64,000 bases of DNA from UBA1479 sp040216635 (GTDB taxonomy: Bacteria; Pseudomonadota; Alphaproteobacteria; Rhodospirillales; Casp-alpha2), in contig JAVJOU010000001.1 of NCBI GenBank assembly GCA_040216635.1, positions 124,001 to 188,000 on the forward strand, in the 5' to 3' direction. The notes beneath the pieces are model-generated. The model was given only the letters and a program-made list of their open reading frames with translations, ran no database searches and was not told the origin of the DNA. The number at the start of each line of letters is the position of its first letter. The stretch's first letter is position 1. Shown piece by piece: positions 16,198-24,529 of the stretch. Position numbers and translations under genes: made by a program.

Positions 16198-17406
16198 GTG
16201 ACCACGACCGTGGATCAAAGAAGCGTGACGGCACAAGATAAACCGAATGTGCTGCTGAAACTCTGGCGAAATAAGGAAACCCGCTCGGTCATCATTCAGA
16301 TTGTGACGATGGCTCTGCTATTCGCCTTCTTCGCCTACATCATCAACAATGCGGTATTGAACCTGCAAGCGCTGGGCAAGACCTTCAGCTTCGATTTCCT
16401 GAAGGAACCCGCGTCCTACGACATTAACCAGACGCTGATCGAATACACCTCGCGATCGTCGCATGCGCGGGCCATGCTGGTGGGTATCCTGAACACCGCC
16501 TTGGTGGCCGTCTGCGGCGTTATCCTGGCGACGATCCTCGGTTTCGTGCTGGGTGTCATCCGATTGTCCAACAATTGGCTTGCGTCGCGTATCGTCTACG
16601 TGTTCATCGAATTCACGCGCAACGTGCCGGTGTTGCTGCATATCCTGCTGATCCACGGCATCATGGTGCATTTCCTGCCCTTGCCGAAGCAAGCGATCAG
16701 CATCGGCGATGCTCTGTTCCTGTCCAACCGCGGTGTCTATGCACCGCGCCCCGAATTCCTCGACGGTTTCGGCTTTACCGTGGCGGCTTTCGTCATCGCG
16801 GTGATCGGGGCCTTGGTGTTCCGCCGCTGGGCCAAGAAGGTGCAAGAGGATACGGGTAAGATCTATCCCGTGTTCCTGATTTGCACGGGCATTATCATCG
16901 GCCTGCCGCTGCTGGTGTTTCTGATCTCAGGCTCGCCCTTGGTGTGGGAACTGCCCAAGATGGGCCGTTTCAACCTGCAGGGCGGCGTCATGATGCTGCC
17001 TGAGTTCCTGGCCCTCTGGCTGGCGCTGTCGCTCTATACCTCGGCTTTCATCGCCGAGATCGTGCGTTCCGGCATCATGGCAATCAACAAGGGGCAGTGG
17101 GAAGCCGCGGGCGCGCTCGGCGTTCGTCGCAACCGCGTGCTGCAGCTCGTCATCATCCCGCAGGCACTGCGCGTCATCATTCCCCCCTTGGCCAGCCAGT
17201 ACCTGAACCTGACCAAGAACTCATCCCTCGCCATCGCCATCGGCTACATGGACATCGTCGCGACCATCGGCGGCATCACGCTCATGCAGACGGGCAAGGA
17301 AATGGAGACCATGATCCTCGTGCTGCTGCTCTATCTCAGCTTCTCGCTGGTCATTTCGGCCTTCATGAACTGGTACAATAAGCGCATCGCGCTGGTTGAA
17401 AGGTAA
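16198..17406 (+). CDS. aapQ: General L-amino acid ABC transporter permease (AapQ/BztB)
   Basis: A 402-residue inner-membrane permease with an extra-long first half typical of AapQ, and a C-terminal BPD_transp domain. The EAA loop that docks the ATPase reads EAAGALGVRRNRVLQLVIIP (near residue 300). It starts at GTG 16198, with AGGGGG about six bases upstream. It follows aapJ by 178 bases, a gap that contains a hairpin, and precedes aapM by 12 bases. Confidence 0.93.
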   Translation: MTTTVDQRSVTAQDKPNVLLKLWRNKETRSVIIQIVTMALLFAFFAYIINNAVLNLQALGKTFSFDFLKEPASYDINQTLIEYTSRSSHARAMLVGILNTALVAVCGVILATILGFVLGVIRLSNNWLASRIVYVFIEFTRNVPVLLHILLIHGIMVHFLPLPKQAISIGDALFLSNRGVYAPRPEFLDGFGFTVAAFVIAVIGALVFRRWAKKVQEDTGKIYPVFLICTGIIIGLPLLVFLISGSPLVWELPKMGRFNLQGGVMMLPEFLALWLALSLYTSAFIAEIVRSGIMAINKGQWEAAGALGVRRNRVLQLVIIPQALRVIIPPLASQYLNLTKNSSLAIAIGYMDIVATIGGITLMQTGKEMETMILVLLLYLSFSLVISAFMNWYNKRIALVER

Positions 17407-17418
17407 GGGGAGAGGATC

Positions 17419-18543
17419 ATGGCAAGCACAAGCACTTCCGCGGTCCAGACTTACGTACCCGGCGAGCATCCCGATTGGCCGGCGCCGTCGTCGGTCAAGG
17501 GGCCGGTCCATTGGATCAAGACCAACCTGTTCGGCTCGGTCACCAACACGCTGCTGACCCTGCTGACGATCTATCTGTTGTACAAGATCATCCCGGCCAT
17601 GGTGGACTGGATGTTCATCGACGCGGCTTATACCGGGACTTCGCGCAAGGATTGCGAAGCTCAGGCCGGGGGGGCTTGCTGGGCCTTCATCGGCACCCGT
17701 CTGCAGCTGTTCATCTACGGCTTCTATCCGGAGGCCGAACGCTGGCGCGTCAACCTGACGGCGGTCCTTCTGTTCGTCGCCCTGGCCCCCGTGCTCTATG
17801 ACAACGTGCCGCACCGGGGCAAGGCGCTGATCTTCACCGTGCTGTATCCGGTGATCGCCGGCGTGCTGCTGGTCGGCGGCATCTTCGGGCTGGAATACGT
17901 GGCGACGGATCAGTTCGGCGGCCTGATGCTGAACGTCATCATCGGTGTCACCGGCATCGCCTTCTCCCTGCCCATCGGCATCTGCCTCGCCCTCGGGCGA
18001 CAATCGCATCTGCCGGTGCTGCGCATCGTCTGCGTCGCGTTCATCGAGTTCATCCGCGGCGTGCCGCTGATCACCTTGCTGTTCGTCGCGGCCGTGATGC
18101 TCAGTTACTTCGTGCCGCCGGGCACCAACTTCGACCTGCTGGTCCGCATGCTGATCATGGTCACGCTGTTTGCCTCGGGCTACATGGCCGAGGTCATCCG
18201 CGGCGGCCTGCAGGCGATCCCCAAGGGACAGTACGAAGCGGCCGATTCCATGGGCCTGAAGTACTGGCAATCCATGCGTCTGATCGTTCTGCCGCAGGCG
18301 CTGAAGATCGCCATCCCGGGCATCGTCAACACCTTCATCGCCCTCTACAAGGACACGACCCTGGTCATCGTCATCGGCCGGCTCGACATCCTGGGCATCG
18401 GGCGGTCATCGTTGGCCGACAGCAAGTGGCAGGGACTTTCGACAGAGGTCTATGTCTTCGTCGCCATCTTCTTCTTCATCAGCTGCTTCCTCATGTCGCG
18501 GTACTCCCTGTACCTCGAGAAGAAGCTGCACACGGGTCATTAG
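17419..18543 (+). CDS. aapM: General L-amino acid ABC transporter permease (AapM/BztC)
   Basis: A 374-residue second permease. The N terminus HPDWPAPSSVKGPVHWIKTN leads to a first helix, followed by a periplasmic segment containing Cys (DCEAQAGGACWAFI). The C-terminal half carries the EAA loop EAADSMGLKYWQSMRLIVLP. It forms the heterodimeric channel with AapQ. Ribosome binding site GGGGAGAGG lies upstream of the ATG. Confidence 0.93.
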   Translation: MASTSTSAVQTYVPGEHPDWPAPSSVKGPVHWIKTNLFGSVTNTLLTLLTIYLLYKIIPAMVDWMFIDAAYTGTSRKDCEAQAGGACWAFIGTRLQLFIYGFYPEAERWRVNLTAVLLFVALAPVLYDNVPHRGKALIFTVLYPVIAGVLLVGGIFGLEYVATDQFGGLMLNVIIGVTGIAFSLPIGICLALGRQSHLPVLRIVCVAFIEFIRGVPLITLLFVAAVMLSYFVPPGTNFDLLVRMLIMVTLFASGYMAEVIRGGLQAIPKGQYEAADSMGLKYWQSMRLIVLPQALKIAIPGIVNTFIALYKDTTLVIVIGRLDILGIGRSSLADSKWQGLSTEVYVFVAIFFFISCFLMSRYSLYLEKKLHTGH

Positions 18544-18557
18544 AGGAGCCAGCAACC

Positions 18558-19349
18558 ATGGCTGAAACGCAAACCGCCGAACAGACCGGCGCGATCGAAT
18601 CCTCCAAAGGATCGGATGACATCATCCAGATCAACGGCATGCATAAATGGTACGGCGATTTCCATGTGCTCAAGGACATCAACCTGTCCGTGAAGTCCAA
18701 GGAACGGATCGTGATCTGCGGGCCGTCCGGGTCGGGCAAGTCGACCCTGATCCGCTGCATCAACCGGTTGGAGGAACACCAAAGGGGCGACATCCTGGTC
18801 AACGGGATCGAGTTGACCAACGACCTCAAGAACATCGACCTGATCCGCCGCGAAGTCGGCATGGTGTTCCAGCACTTCAACCTGTTCCCCCATCTGACGG
18901 TGCTGGAGAACTGCACCCTGGGCCCCATCTGGGTGCGCCAGACGCCCAAGAAAGAGGCCGAGGCCATCGCCATGCAGTACCTGGAGCGGGTCAAAATCCC
19001 CGAACAGGCGCTCAAGTTCCCGGGCCAGCTTTCGGGCGGTCAGCAGCAGCGCGTGGCCATCGCGCGCTCGCTCTGCATGAGCCCCAAGATCATGCTGTTC
19101 GACGAGCCGACCTCGGCCCTCGATCCGGAAATGATCAAGGAAGTGCTCGACACCATGATCGAACTGGCCGACACGGGCATGACCATGCTCTGCGTGACCC
19201 ACGAAATGGGTTTCGCCAAGACCGTGGCCGACCGCGTGATCTTCATGGACGGCGGCGAGATCATCGAAGAAAACGTGCCCAATTCGTTCTTCGACAATCC
19301 GCAGCATGAACGCACCAAACTGTTCCTGAGCCAGATACTGGCGCATTAA
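18558..19349 (+). CDS. aapP: General L-amino acid ABC transporter ATP-binding protein (AapP/BztD)
   Basis: A 263-residue ATPase. Walker A GPSGSGKST, Q-loop MVFQHFNLFPH, signature LSGGQQQRVAIARSL, Walker B IMLFDEPTSALDPE and switch CVTHEMGF are all intact. I chose the ATG at 18558 (MAETQTAEQTG) preceded by GAGGAG; a longer frame overlaps aapM. Powers uptake by AapJQM. A strong terminator follows. Confidence 0.95.
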   Translation: MAETQTAEQTGAIESSKGSDDIIQINGMHKWYGDFHVLKDINLSVKSKERIVICGPSGSGKSTLIRCINRLEEHQRGDILVNGIELTNDLKNIDLIRREVGMVFQHFNLFPHLTVLENCTLGPIWVRQTPKKEAEAIAMQYLERVKIPEQALKFPGQLSGGQQQRVAIARSLCMSPKIMLFDEPTSALDPEMIKEVLDTMIELADTGMTMLCVTHEMGFAKTVADRVIFMDGGEIIEENVPNSFFDNPQHERTKLFLSQILAH

Positions 19350-19372
19350 ATCGAGCTTAAAACCGCAACCAG

Positions 19373-19399
19373 AAAGGCGCCCTTCGGGGCGCCTTTTTT
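19373..19399 (+). terminator. Rho-independent terminator of aapJQMP
   Basis: AGGCGCCC, loop TTCG, GGGCGCCT, then TTTTT; a textbook terminator 24 bases after aapP. Confidence 0.95.
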
Positions 19400-19416
19400 G
19401 TTCAATAAGGCACCAA

Positions 19417-20274
19417 CTATCTTTTAATCACGCTGCGGAAAGCGGCCGAAAGTGCCGCTAACGCATCTTTGGCGCGTCCCTCTTTCTCCCTAGAATGCAG
19501 CAACACGGGTAGGCGCGGCAATTCGGGTAGCCCCAATTTAGGCCCCACATTAACGGCGCCAAAGGGAAGCATGCGTGGCGCCAATGCCGCGATGCCAAGC
19601 CCGGCGGTAACGGCTGCCGCGACCGTAGAAACGCCGCCGCCCGTGAAGGTCTCCGTCCATGGCACGCCGGCTTCATCAAGAAGCTTTTCGGCCAAGGCAC
19701 GGACCCCACATGGTTCTGGCATTGTCGCGACCGGCAGCGGTTCGCCGATCCGATGCCGCCACGCGGGTGAGGCGTACCAGCCGAATTCTTCCTCGGCGAT
19801 CAGTTCTCCGTCATCCCGCCCGGCATGGATGCGCGCGATGACGACGTCCAGTTCCCGGCGGTCATAGCTTTGTAGCAGCGGGGCGGTGGACCCAATCTGA
19901 ATTTCAATAAGAAGGTTTGGGTCCTGGGCATTCATACGCGCGATAAGGGTCGGCAATTCCGGCCCGGCCACATGGCCGCTGATTCCGATTACGAGCCGCT
20001 GACGTACGTCTGAAAACTTGGAGATTGCACGTTCGTGTAATTCTAGCAGTTCACGGGCGTATTCAAGAAAGGCTGCACCACGTGACGACAGTTCGACGTG
20101 CCGGGGGGTTCGCTCAAGCAGCCGGCATTCCAGACGGTCCTCAAGCCGCTTCAGCTTCAAACTGACGGCAGCTTGCGAGGTTTGCATCGCTTCTGCCGCA
20201 CGGGTGAAGCTTCCAAGTTCGGCAACGTGGATGAAAGCTTGCACCGCGTCGAGGTCTAAGGGACGTTTAACCAT
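19417..20274 (-). CDS. LysR-family regulator of the adjacent ADC-like/BKACE genes
   Basis: A 285-residue regulator. Helix-turn-helix at residues 5-60 (AFIHVAELGSFTRAAEAMQT, AAVSLKLKRLEDRLECRLLE). Effector domain from about residue 90 (LVIGISGHVAGPELPTLI). Divergent from the acetoacetate decarboxylase-like gene with 101 AT-rich bases between them, so it most likely controls that pair and itself. Its coding sequence is lower in GC than the transporter genes next to it. Effector unknown. Confidence 0.9.
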   Translation of the reverse strand: MVKRPLDLDAVQAFIHVAELGSFTRAAEAMQTSQAAVSLKLKRLEDRLECRLLERTPRHVELSSRGAAFLEYARELLELHERAISKFSDVRQRLVIGISGHVAGPELPTLIARMNAQDPNLLIEIQIGSTAPLLQSYDRRELDVVIARIHAGRDDGELIAEEEFGWYASPAWRHRIGEPLPVATMPEPCGVRALAEKLLDEAGVPWTETFTGGGVSTVAAAVTAGLGIAALAPRMLPFGAVNVGPKLGLPELPRLPVLLHSREKEGRAKDALAALSAAFRSVIKR

Positions 20275-20282
20275 ATCAAATC

Positions 20283-20299
20283 ATTATAACTGAAATAAT
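20283..20299. promoter_or_regulatory. LysR-type operator ATTAT-N7-ATAAT
   Basis: A dyad of ATTAT, seven bases, ATAAT. It contains the T-N11-A pattern that LysR regulators recognise, in the divergent promoter region of the regulator at 19417-20274 and the decarboxylase-like gene. Confidence 0.5.
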
Positions 20300-20375
20300 A
20301 ATCTATAGGATATCGTAATTATACGCCAGCACCTAACCTTTCGCCATATCTCACGCAGTCGAAAGGATTTATCGC

Positions 20376-21197
20376 ATGGCATATCGCTTTGAAGCGGGTC
20401 GAATTTACCGAATGCCGACACATTTCGGCCCCGCACCGGGACCACGCCAGATGCCGGACGGTATTCAGGCCGATCCGAAGAACAGCCCGAACCGCTTGTC
20501 GGTTGCCGCCAGCTTTCTGACAGAACAGAAACAGCTCGACCGTCATTTGCCCGAAGGGTTCACGCTGGCTGGCGAGCCGGTGGTCACGGTTGAGTTTCAT
20601 TATCTGACTGGGATCGATTGGCTCGCCGGGCGCGGTTATACGATGATCACGGTGAGCTGGCCGGCGACTTTCGCCGGGCGTAAAGACAGTGCGACGGGCA
20701 GTTTCCTTGCCGTTATCTGGGAGAACCTCGCCGATCCGATCATTACGGGAAGAGGGGAAGTGGGCCACCCCAAGCTCTATGCCGAAATCGACGAACCACG
20801 CTTATGGGACGGCAGGCAAATTTGCAGCGCCGGCTGGATGGGGTTTCGGTTTCTGGAATTATCGGTGTCTGATTTACGTGATGCGCCTGATCCCCAAGCG
20901 GCGCCCACGTCGGACGGCGTGATGATGCTCAAGTACATTCCAAAAACCGGTGCGTGGGGCGAAACAGAACTGCAGCAGGTCACTCTGACACCGGCTGCGG
21001 ACCCGGACAAGACGATCGAGCAACGCCAAGTTGGGGGCGCTGATCTGCGCTTTCATCGCGGGGCATGGTCCGATCTGCCGACGCTCTACCACGTCGTGAA
21101 TGCGTTGGCGGAACTTCCGATCATCGAAATGCGCGGTGGGTCCGTTACCCGTTCGCGGGGAGGCAAAACGTTCCGCGATCAACGCGTTCTGGTGTGA
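20376..21197 (+). CDS. Acetoacetate decarboxylase-like protein
   Basis: A 273-residue protein of the acetoacetate decarboxylase superfamily. GRGEVGHPKLYAEI contains the Lys expected to form the Schiff base in this fold, and ENLADPIITGRGE is the usual lead-in. The N terminus (PTHFGPAPGPRQMPDG) is typical of the diverse ADC-like branch rather than clostridial Adc, so decarboxylation of acetoacetate is not assured. Followed after 65 bases by a BKACE gene, suggesting joint work on a beta-keto acid. Start ATG 20376, preceded by GAAAGGATT. Confidence 0.85.
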   Translation: MAYRFEAGRIYRMPTHFGPAPGPRQMPDGIQADPKNSPNRLSVAASFLTEQKQLDRHLPEGFTLAGEPVVTVEFHYLTGIDWLAGRGYTMITVSWPATFAGRKDSATGSFLAVIWENLADPIITGRGEVGHPKLYAEIDEPRLWDGRQICSAGWMGFRFLELSVSDLRDAPDPQAAPTSDGVMMLKYIPKTGAWGETELQQVTLTPAADPDKTIEQRQVGGADLRFHRGAWSDLPTLYHVVNALAELPIIEMRGGSVTRSRGGKTFRDQRVLV

Positions 21198-21262
21198 AAG
21201 AGCGTCCTACTTCCCGATGTCCTGGCCCAATGTTTGCGGGGTGAATTTTCAATGGAGTGCTT

Positions 21263-22195
21263 ATGCCCGAAAAGAAGAAAGTCATCATAACCTGTGCCGT
21301 CACGGGGTCGATCCACACACCATCGATGTCACCTCATCTGCCGGTTACGTCGCAGGAGATTGCAAAACACGCGATTGATGCGGCCAAGGCAGGGGCCGCG
21401 ATCGTGCATCTTCATGCACGTGACCCGAAAGACGGCAGGCCGGATCAAAGCCCTGAAGCGTTTTTGCCGTTCTTGCAGAACATCAAACAACACACTGATT
21501 GCGTCATCAATCTAACCACCGGTGGCGCTGCGACGATGACCATCAATGAACGCTTGGAACCAGCATCAAGGTTTAAACCCGAAGTGGCTTCTCTCAACAT
21601 GGGGTCGATGAATTTCGGGCTCTATCCGATGCTTGATCGATTTAATGCCTTTCGACACGACTGGGAGCGGGAATACCTTGAAGGTTCTCGTGACAGGGTC
21701 TTCAAGAACACTTTTGCCGATATCGAGAAGATACTGACACAATGTGCCGAAAACGGTACGCGTTTCGAGGTCGAGTGCTATGACATCGGGCACTTGTATT
21801 CATTGGCGCATTTCGCGGACCGGGGAATCATCAAACCGCCGTTCTTCGTGCAAAGTGTGTTCGGCATTTTGGGGGGGATCGGGCCTCACCCGGAAGACGT
21901 GATGATGATGAAGCGAACGGCGGACCGGTTGTTTGGGAAAGAGTACCGTTGGTCGGTTCTGGGTGCGGGGCGTCATCAGTTGCCGGTCGCCGCAAAGGCG
22001 GTGGCAATGGGCGGGCATGTCCGTGTCGGCCTTGAGGATTCGCTGTGGGGCGGGCCCGGGCGCTTGGCTTCGTCCAACGCTGAACAGGTGTTGCTGGTAC
22101 GTCAGATTATCGAGGGGCTGGGATATTCCGTTGCGACAGCAGATGATGCCCGTGATGCCTTGGAACTGAAAGGCGCTGATTTAGTCGCGTTTTAA
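21263..22195 (+). CDS. Beta-keto acid cleavage enzyme (BKACE, DUF849 family)
   Basis: A 310-residue TIM-barrel enzyme of the Kce family, which condenses a beta-keto acid with acetyl-CoA to give acetoacetate and a new CoA ester. VIITCAVTGSIHTP starts the barrel. HLHARDPKDGRPDQSPEAF carries the His-x-His zinc ligands, and HVRVGLEDSLW the distal substrate/zinc block; NMGSMNFGLYP and LGAGRHQLP also match. The natural substrate cannot be read from sequence. The ATG at 21263 follows GGAGTGCTT; an in-frame ATG two codons upstream is less well placed. Forms a unit with the ADC-like gene. Confidence 0.9.
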   Translation: MPEKKKVIITCAVTGSIHTPSMSPHLPVTSQEIAKHAIDAAKAGAAIVHLHARDPKDGRPDQSPEAFLPFLQNIKQHTDCVINLTTGGAATMTINERLEPASRFKPEVASLNMGSMNFGLYPMLDRFNAFRHDWEREYLEGSRDRVFKNTFADIEKILTQCAENGTRFEVECYDIGHLYSLAHFADRGIIKPPFFVQSVFGILGGIGPHPEDVMMMKRTADRLFGKEYRWSVLGAGRHQLPVAAKAVAMGGHVRVGLEDSLWGGPGRLASSNAEQVLLVRQIIEGLGYSVATADDARDALELKGADLVAF

Positions 22196-22230
22196 CGGGC
22201 GCCCCGGCGACCGCAAGCGCCTCGGAAGTA

Positions 22231-22392
22231 TTAACTCAGGCCCCGCCAAATCAGCATCTGGCCCAGCAGGATCAGGCCGATCTGCACCAGCCGGCGGAAG
22301 TCGTCCTCCGAAATACGCTTGCGGACCCTGAACCCCGTGGCGATGCCGACCGGGGTCATCGTCAGGGACGAGGCCGTGAATTGCGGCCAGGA
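22231..22392 (-). pseudogene. C-terminal remnant of a TauE/SafE exporter gene
   Basis: On the minus strand this stretch encodes the last 53 or so residues of a TauE/SafE protein (RKRISEDDFRRLVQIGLILL, then MLIWRGLS and stop). It is about 80 percent identical by eye, at base level, to the end of the intact gene at 25460-25625. It lacks six bases (two codons of PVGIGIATG). Homology stops abruptly about 24 bases before the end of the oxidoreductase gene, with no start or upstream part. A truncated duplicate. Confidence 0.85.
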
Positions 22393-22415
22393 CAAACGGC
22401 GAAACGCCGGCGCAA

Positions 22416-23402
22416 CTAAACTTTGACCACGACCTTTCCGATAGCCTGACCGCTGGCCAGCCGATCGTAAGCCTTGCCGGCGTCGGCGAGACCGAACCGG
22501 GTGTCGTCCAGCAGAGGTTGCAGGGCGCCCGCGTCCACGATCTCGCTGAGTTTTGCCAGGATCGCGCCGTGCTGTTCGCGGTTGTGGTCGTACAGCATGG
22601 GGATCAGCATAAATACGACATGCAATGACAGGCCCTTGAAGTGAGCCGGGGTCAAATCCAGTTCCACCAGGAACACCGTGGTGGCGACGTGCCCGTTCAA
22701 TGCCGCGGCTTCAAAGGAATTTGGCAGGTTGGCGCCGCCGACGGAATCGAAGATGACGTCAAAGCCTTTGCCGCCGGTGTACTTCTCGACATAATCCGCA
22801 ACGGTCTCGGTGCGAAAATCAATGGCGGTGGCACCGTAGCCTTCAATGACGGCGGTCTGTGCTTCGCCAGTTCCCGTCGCATAAACATCAGCCCCAAGGT
22901 GCTTGGCCAACTGCACGGCGACATGCCCCACACCGCCGGCGCCGCCGTGAACCAGAACTTTCTGACCGGCCTGCGTGTTCGCGCGCTGCAATCCTTCGTA
23001 AGCCGTGATGCCGACCAGGGGCAGTGCCGCCGCTTCGCGCATCGAGATCGACTTGGGCTTGTGGGCGATCAGTTTGGCATCGGCCAACATGTATTCGGCC
23101 AGGGCACCCTGCAGATCGGCCAAGCCACCGGCGCAGCCGTAGACTTCGTCACCTGGGGCAAAGGCGGTGACGCCTTCCCCCACCGCTTCGACGGTACCGG
23201 CGAAGTCCATGCCCAGCACGGCGGGCAGATCGGGTGAAATCGGCAGATCCTTACCCATCTGGCGGATCATTGTGTCGACCGTGTTCACGCTGACCGCTTC
23301 GACCCGGACAAGTACATGCCCGGGGGTGGGGGCGGGCTTTGGAAGGCCGGCTGGCTGGAATTCGGCCTTGTCGCCGTATTCGTTGAGAACCATTGCTTTC
23401 AT
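22416..23402 (-). CDS. Zinc-independent quinone oxidoreductase-like MDR protein
   Basis: A 328-residue medium-chain dehydrogenase/reductase. The GroES-like half has LGMDFAGTVEAVGEGV; the Rossmann half has VLVHGGAGGVGHVAVQLAKH, which binds NADPH. The structural-zinc Cys cluster is absent, so it belongs with quinone oxidoreductases rather than zinc alcohol dehydrogenases. The ATG at 23402 (MKAMVLNEYG) is the family N terminus; a longer frame runs back through the neighbouring gene. It follows the DUF4437 gene by 26 bases and is probably co-transcribed with it. Confidence 0.9.
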   Translation of the reverse strand: MKAMVLNEYGDKAEFQPAGLPKPAPTPGHVLVRVEAVSVNTVDTMIRQMGKDLPISPDLPAVLGMDFAGTVEAVGEGVTAFAPGDEVYGCAGGLADLQGALAEYMLADAKLIAHKPKSISMREAAALPLVGITAYEGLQRANTQAGQKVLVHGGAGGVGHVAVQLAKHLGADVYATGTGEAQTAVIEGYGATAIDFRTETVADYVEKYTGGKGFDVIFDSVGGANLPNSFEAAALNGHVATTVFLVELDLTPAHFKGLSLHVVFMLIPMLYDHNREQHGAILAKLSEIVDAGALQPLLDDTRFGLADAGKAYDRLASGQAIGKVVVKV

Positions 23403-23428
23403 GGGATTACTCCAAAAGATGGGGGCTA

Positions 23429-24331
23429 TTACTTGGACGAGGCAGAAACGATGTCGAACTTGCCCTGGGTGCGTGCATAGATGATGCAATTCGCGGCGGC
23501 TTCGCAGGTGATCTGGTGCGCCGAGGCGCCGTCCGAACCGAAATAGCTGCCCGGCTCCAGGGTCTTCACGTCGGCTCCCAGGTACTTGGCTGATCCCTGG
23601 ATGACGACGGCGCGGAAGGTCGTGCCGCGGTTGCGCAGCGTGCCGGTGAATCCGATCGGCAACCTGATCAAGGATCCGTTCAGGTGACCGTCCTGGCGCT
23701 TGCCCCAAAGGAAGGCGACCTTGGGGCCTTCGGCGGTGGCGGCGGCGCCGGATTGATCGACCCAGGTCAGGTCCGATGCGTCCAGCCAGACAATGTTCGA
23801 TTTGTCGACGTTGACCGGCCGTTCGCCGTTGTCGAAGGCCTGCTCGGTCGGGTGGACCAGATAGGGGCCTTCCTGAATTTCGATATAGGCCAGGTTGATG
23901 CGGCCCTTGGCGGCGGTGATATGCGGTTCCCCAGCCGGCTGTGTCCAGAACGAGCCCGCCGGCATCCACATATCCGCCGCTTTGGGGTCGTCGTTGTGCA
24001 TGAGGCCGCGGATCACGACGCCCCGGTAGGTGACGTTGTGGATATGCGGCGGTGAGGAAAATCCTTCGTTAAACTGCACGAGAAAGCCCGACGGCCCGGT
24101 GGACGCACGATCCCCCCAAAGGGTGCCGGCCTTCGGGCTGGCGTCGCCGCGCGCGGGGTTGAGCGGTGTCCAATCGACCTCGGATGCCTGGACGACCTGG
24201 GGTGCAGGTTCGGCGGCGGTGCTGGGCGGGATCTGCGCCAATGTGAAGGCGGCGGTCACCGCGCCGGCAAGGGCGAGAGACGGAAGTGTTTTCTGCTTGA
24301 GAACAGGGTTCAGGAACAAGGCTTTAAGCAT
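23429..24331 (-). CDS. DUF4437 cupin-type secreted protein
   Basis: About 300 residues: signal peptide at 1-40 (SLALAGAVTAAFTLAQI, cleavage near STAA-E), then two cupin-like halves (SSPPHIHNVTYRGVVIRG and, in the second half, RNRGTTFRAVVIQG with GASAHQITCEA). DUF4437 proteins have no established reaction. AGGA upstream of the ATG at 24331 favours it; an ATG six codons upstream is possible. First gene of a likely operon with the MDR protein; divergent from a LysR gene. Confidence 0.85.
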   Translation of the reverse strand: MLKALFLNPVLKQKTLPSLALAGAVTAAFTLAQIPPSTAAEPAPQVVQASEVDWTPLNPARGDASPKAGTLWGDRASTGPSGFLVQFNEGFSSPPHIHNVTYRGVVIRGLMHNDDPKAADMWMPAGSFWTQPAGEPHITAAKGRINLAYIEIQEGPYLVHPTEQAFDNGERPVNVDKSNIVWLDASDLTWVDQSGAAATAEGPKVAFLWGKRQDGHLNGSLIRLPIGFTGTLRNRGTTFRAVVIQGSAKYLGADVKTLEPGSYFGSDGASAHQITCEAAANCIIYARTQGKFDIVSASSK

Positions 24332-24458
24332 CGTGTTCGTCCTAATCATATGGGGCGGTAGCCGGTGCGCCTGCCCCCGGGGAGGGGTGATGAGGTCAGG
24401 TGAATTTGGGCGATTGACGGAGAGCCGCGGCAGATGAGCGCCGCAGCTCATATGCGAA

Positions 24459-24482
24459 ATATATTGATTTAAATTAATATAT
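24459..24482. promoter_or_regulatory. 24-base AT palindrome, probable LysR operator and promoter
   Basis: An almost perfect palindrome of 24 A/T-rich bases centred on TTTAAA, with arms ATATATT and AATATAT, in the 198-base gap between the divergent DUF4437 and LysR genes. It is very AT-rich against a GC-rich background. Confidence 0.55.
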
Positions 24483-24529
24483 AAACACGCTAAAATCTGC
24501 TTCAGAATTCGGATTTCAAGGATAATTAG

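Noticed and set aside
22416..23969. A 517-codon frame containing the MDR oxidoreductase
   Set aside because: The first 189 codons lie antisense-frame within the DUF4437 gene and are low-complexity; the MDR domain begins at 23402.
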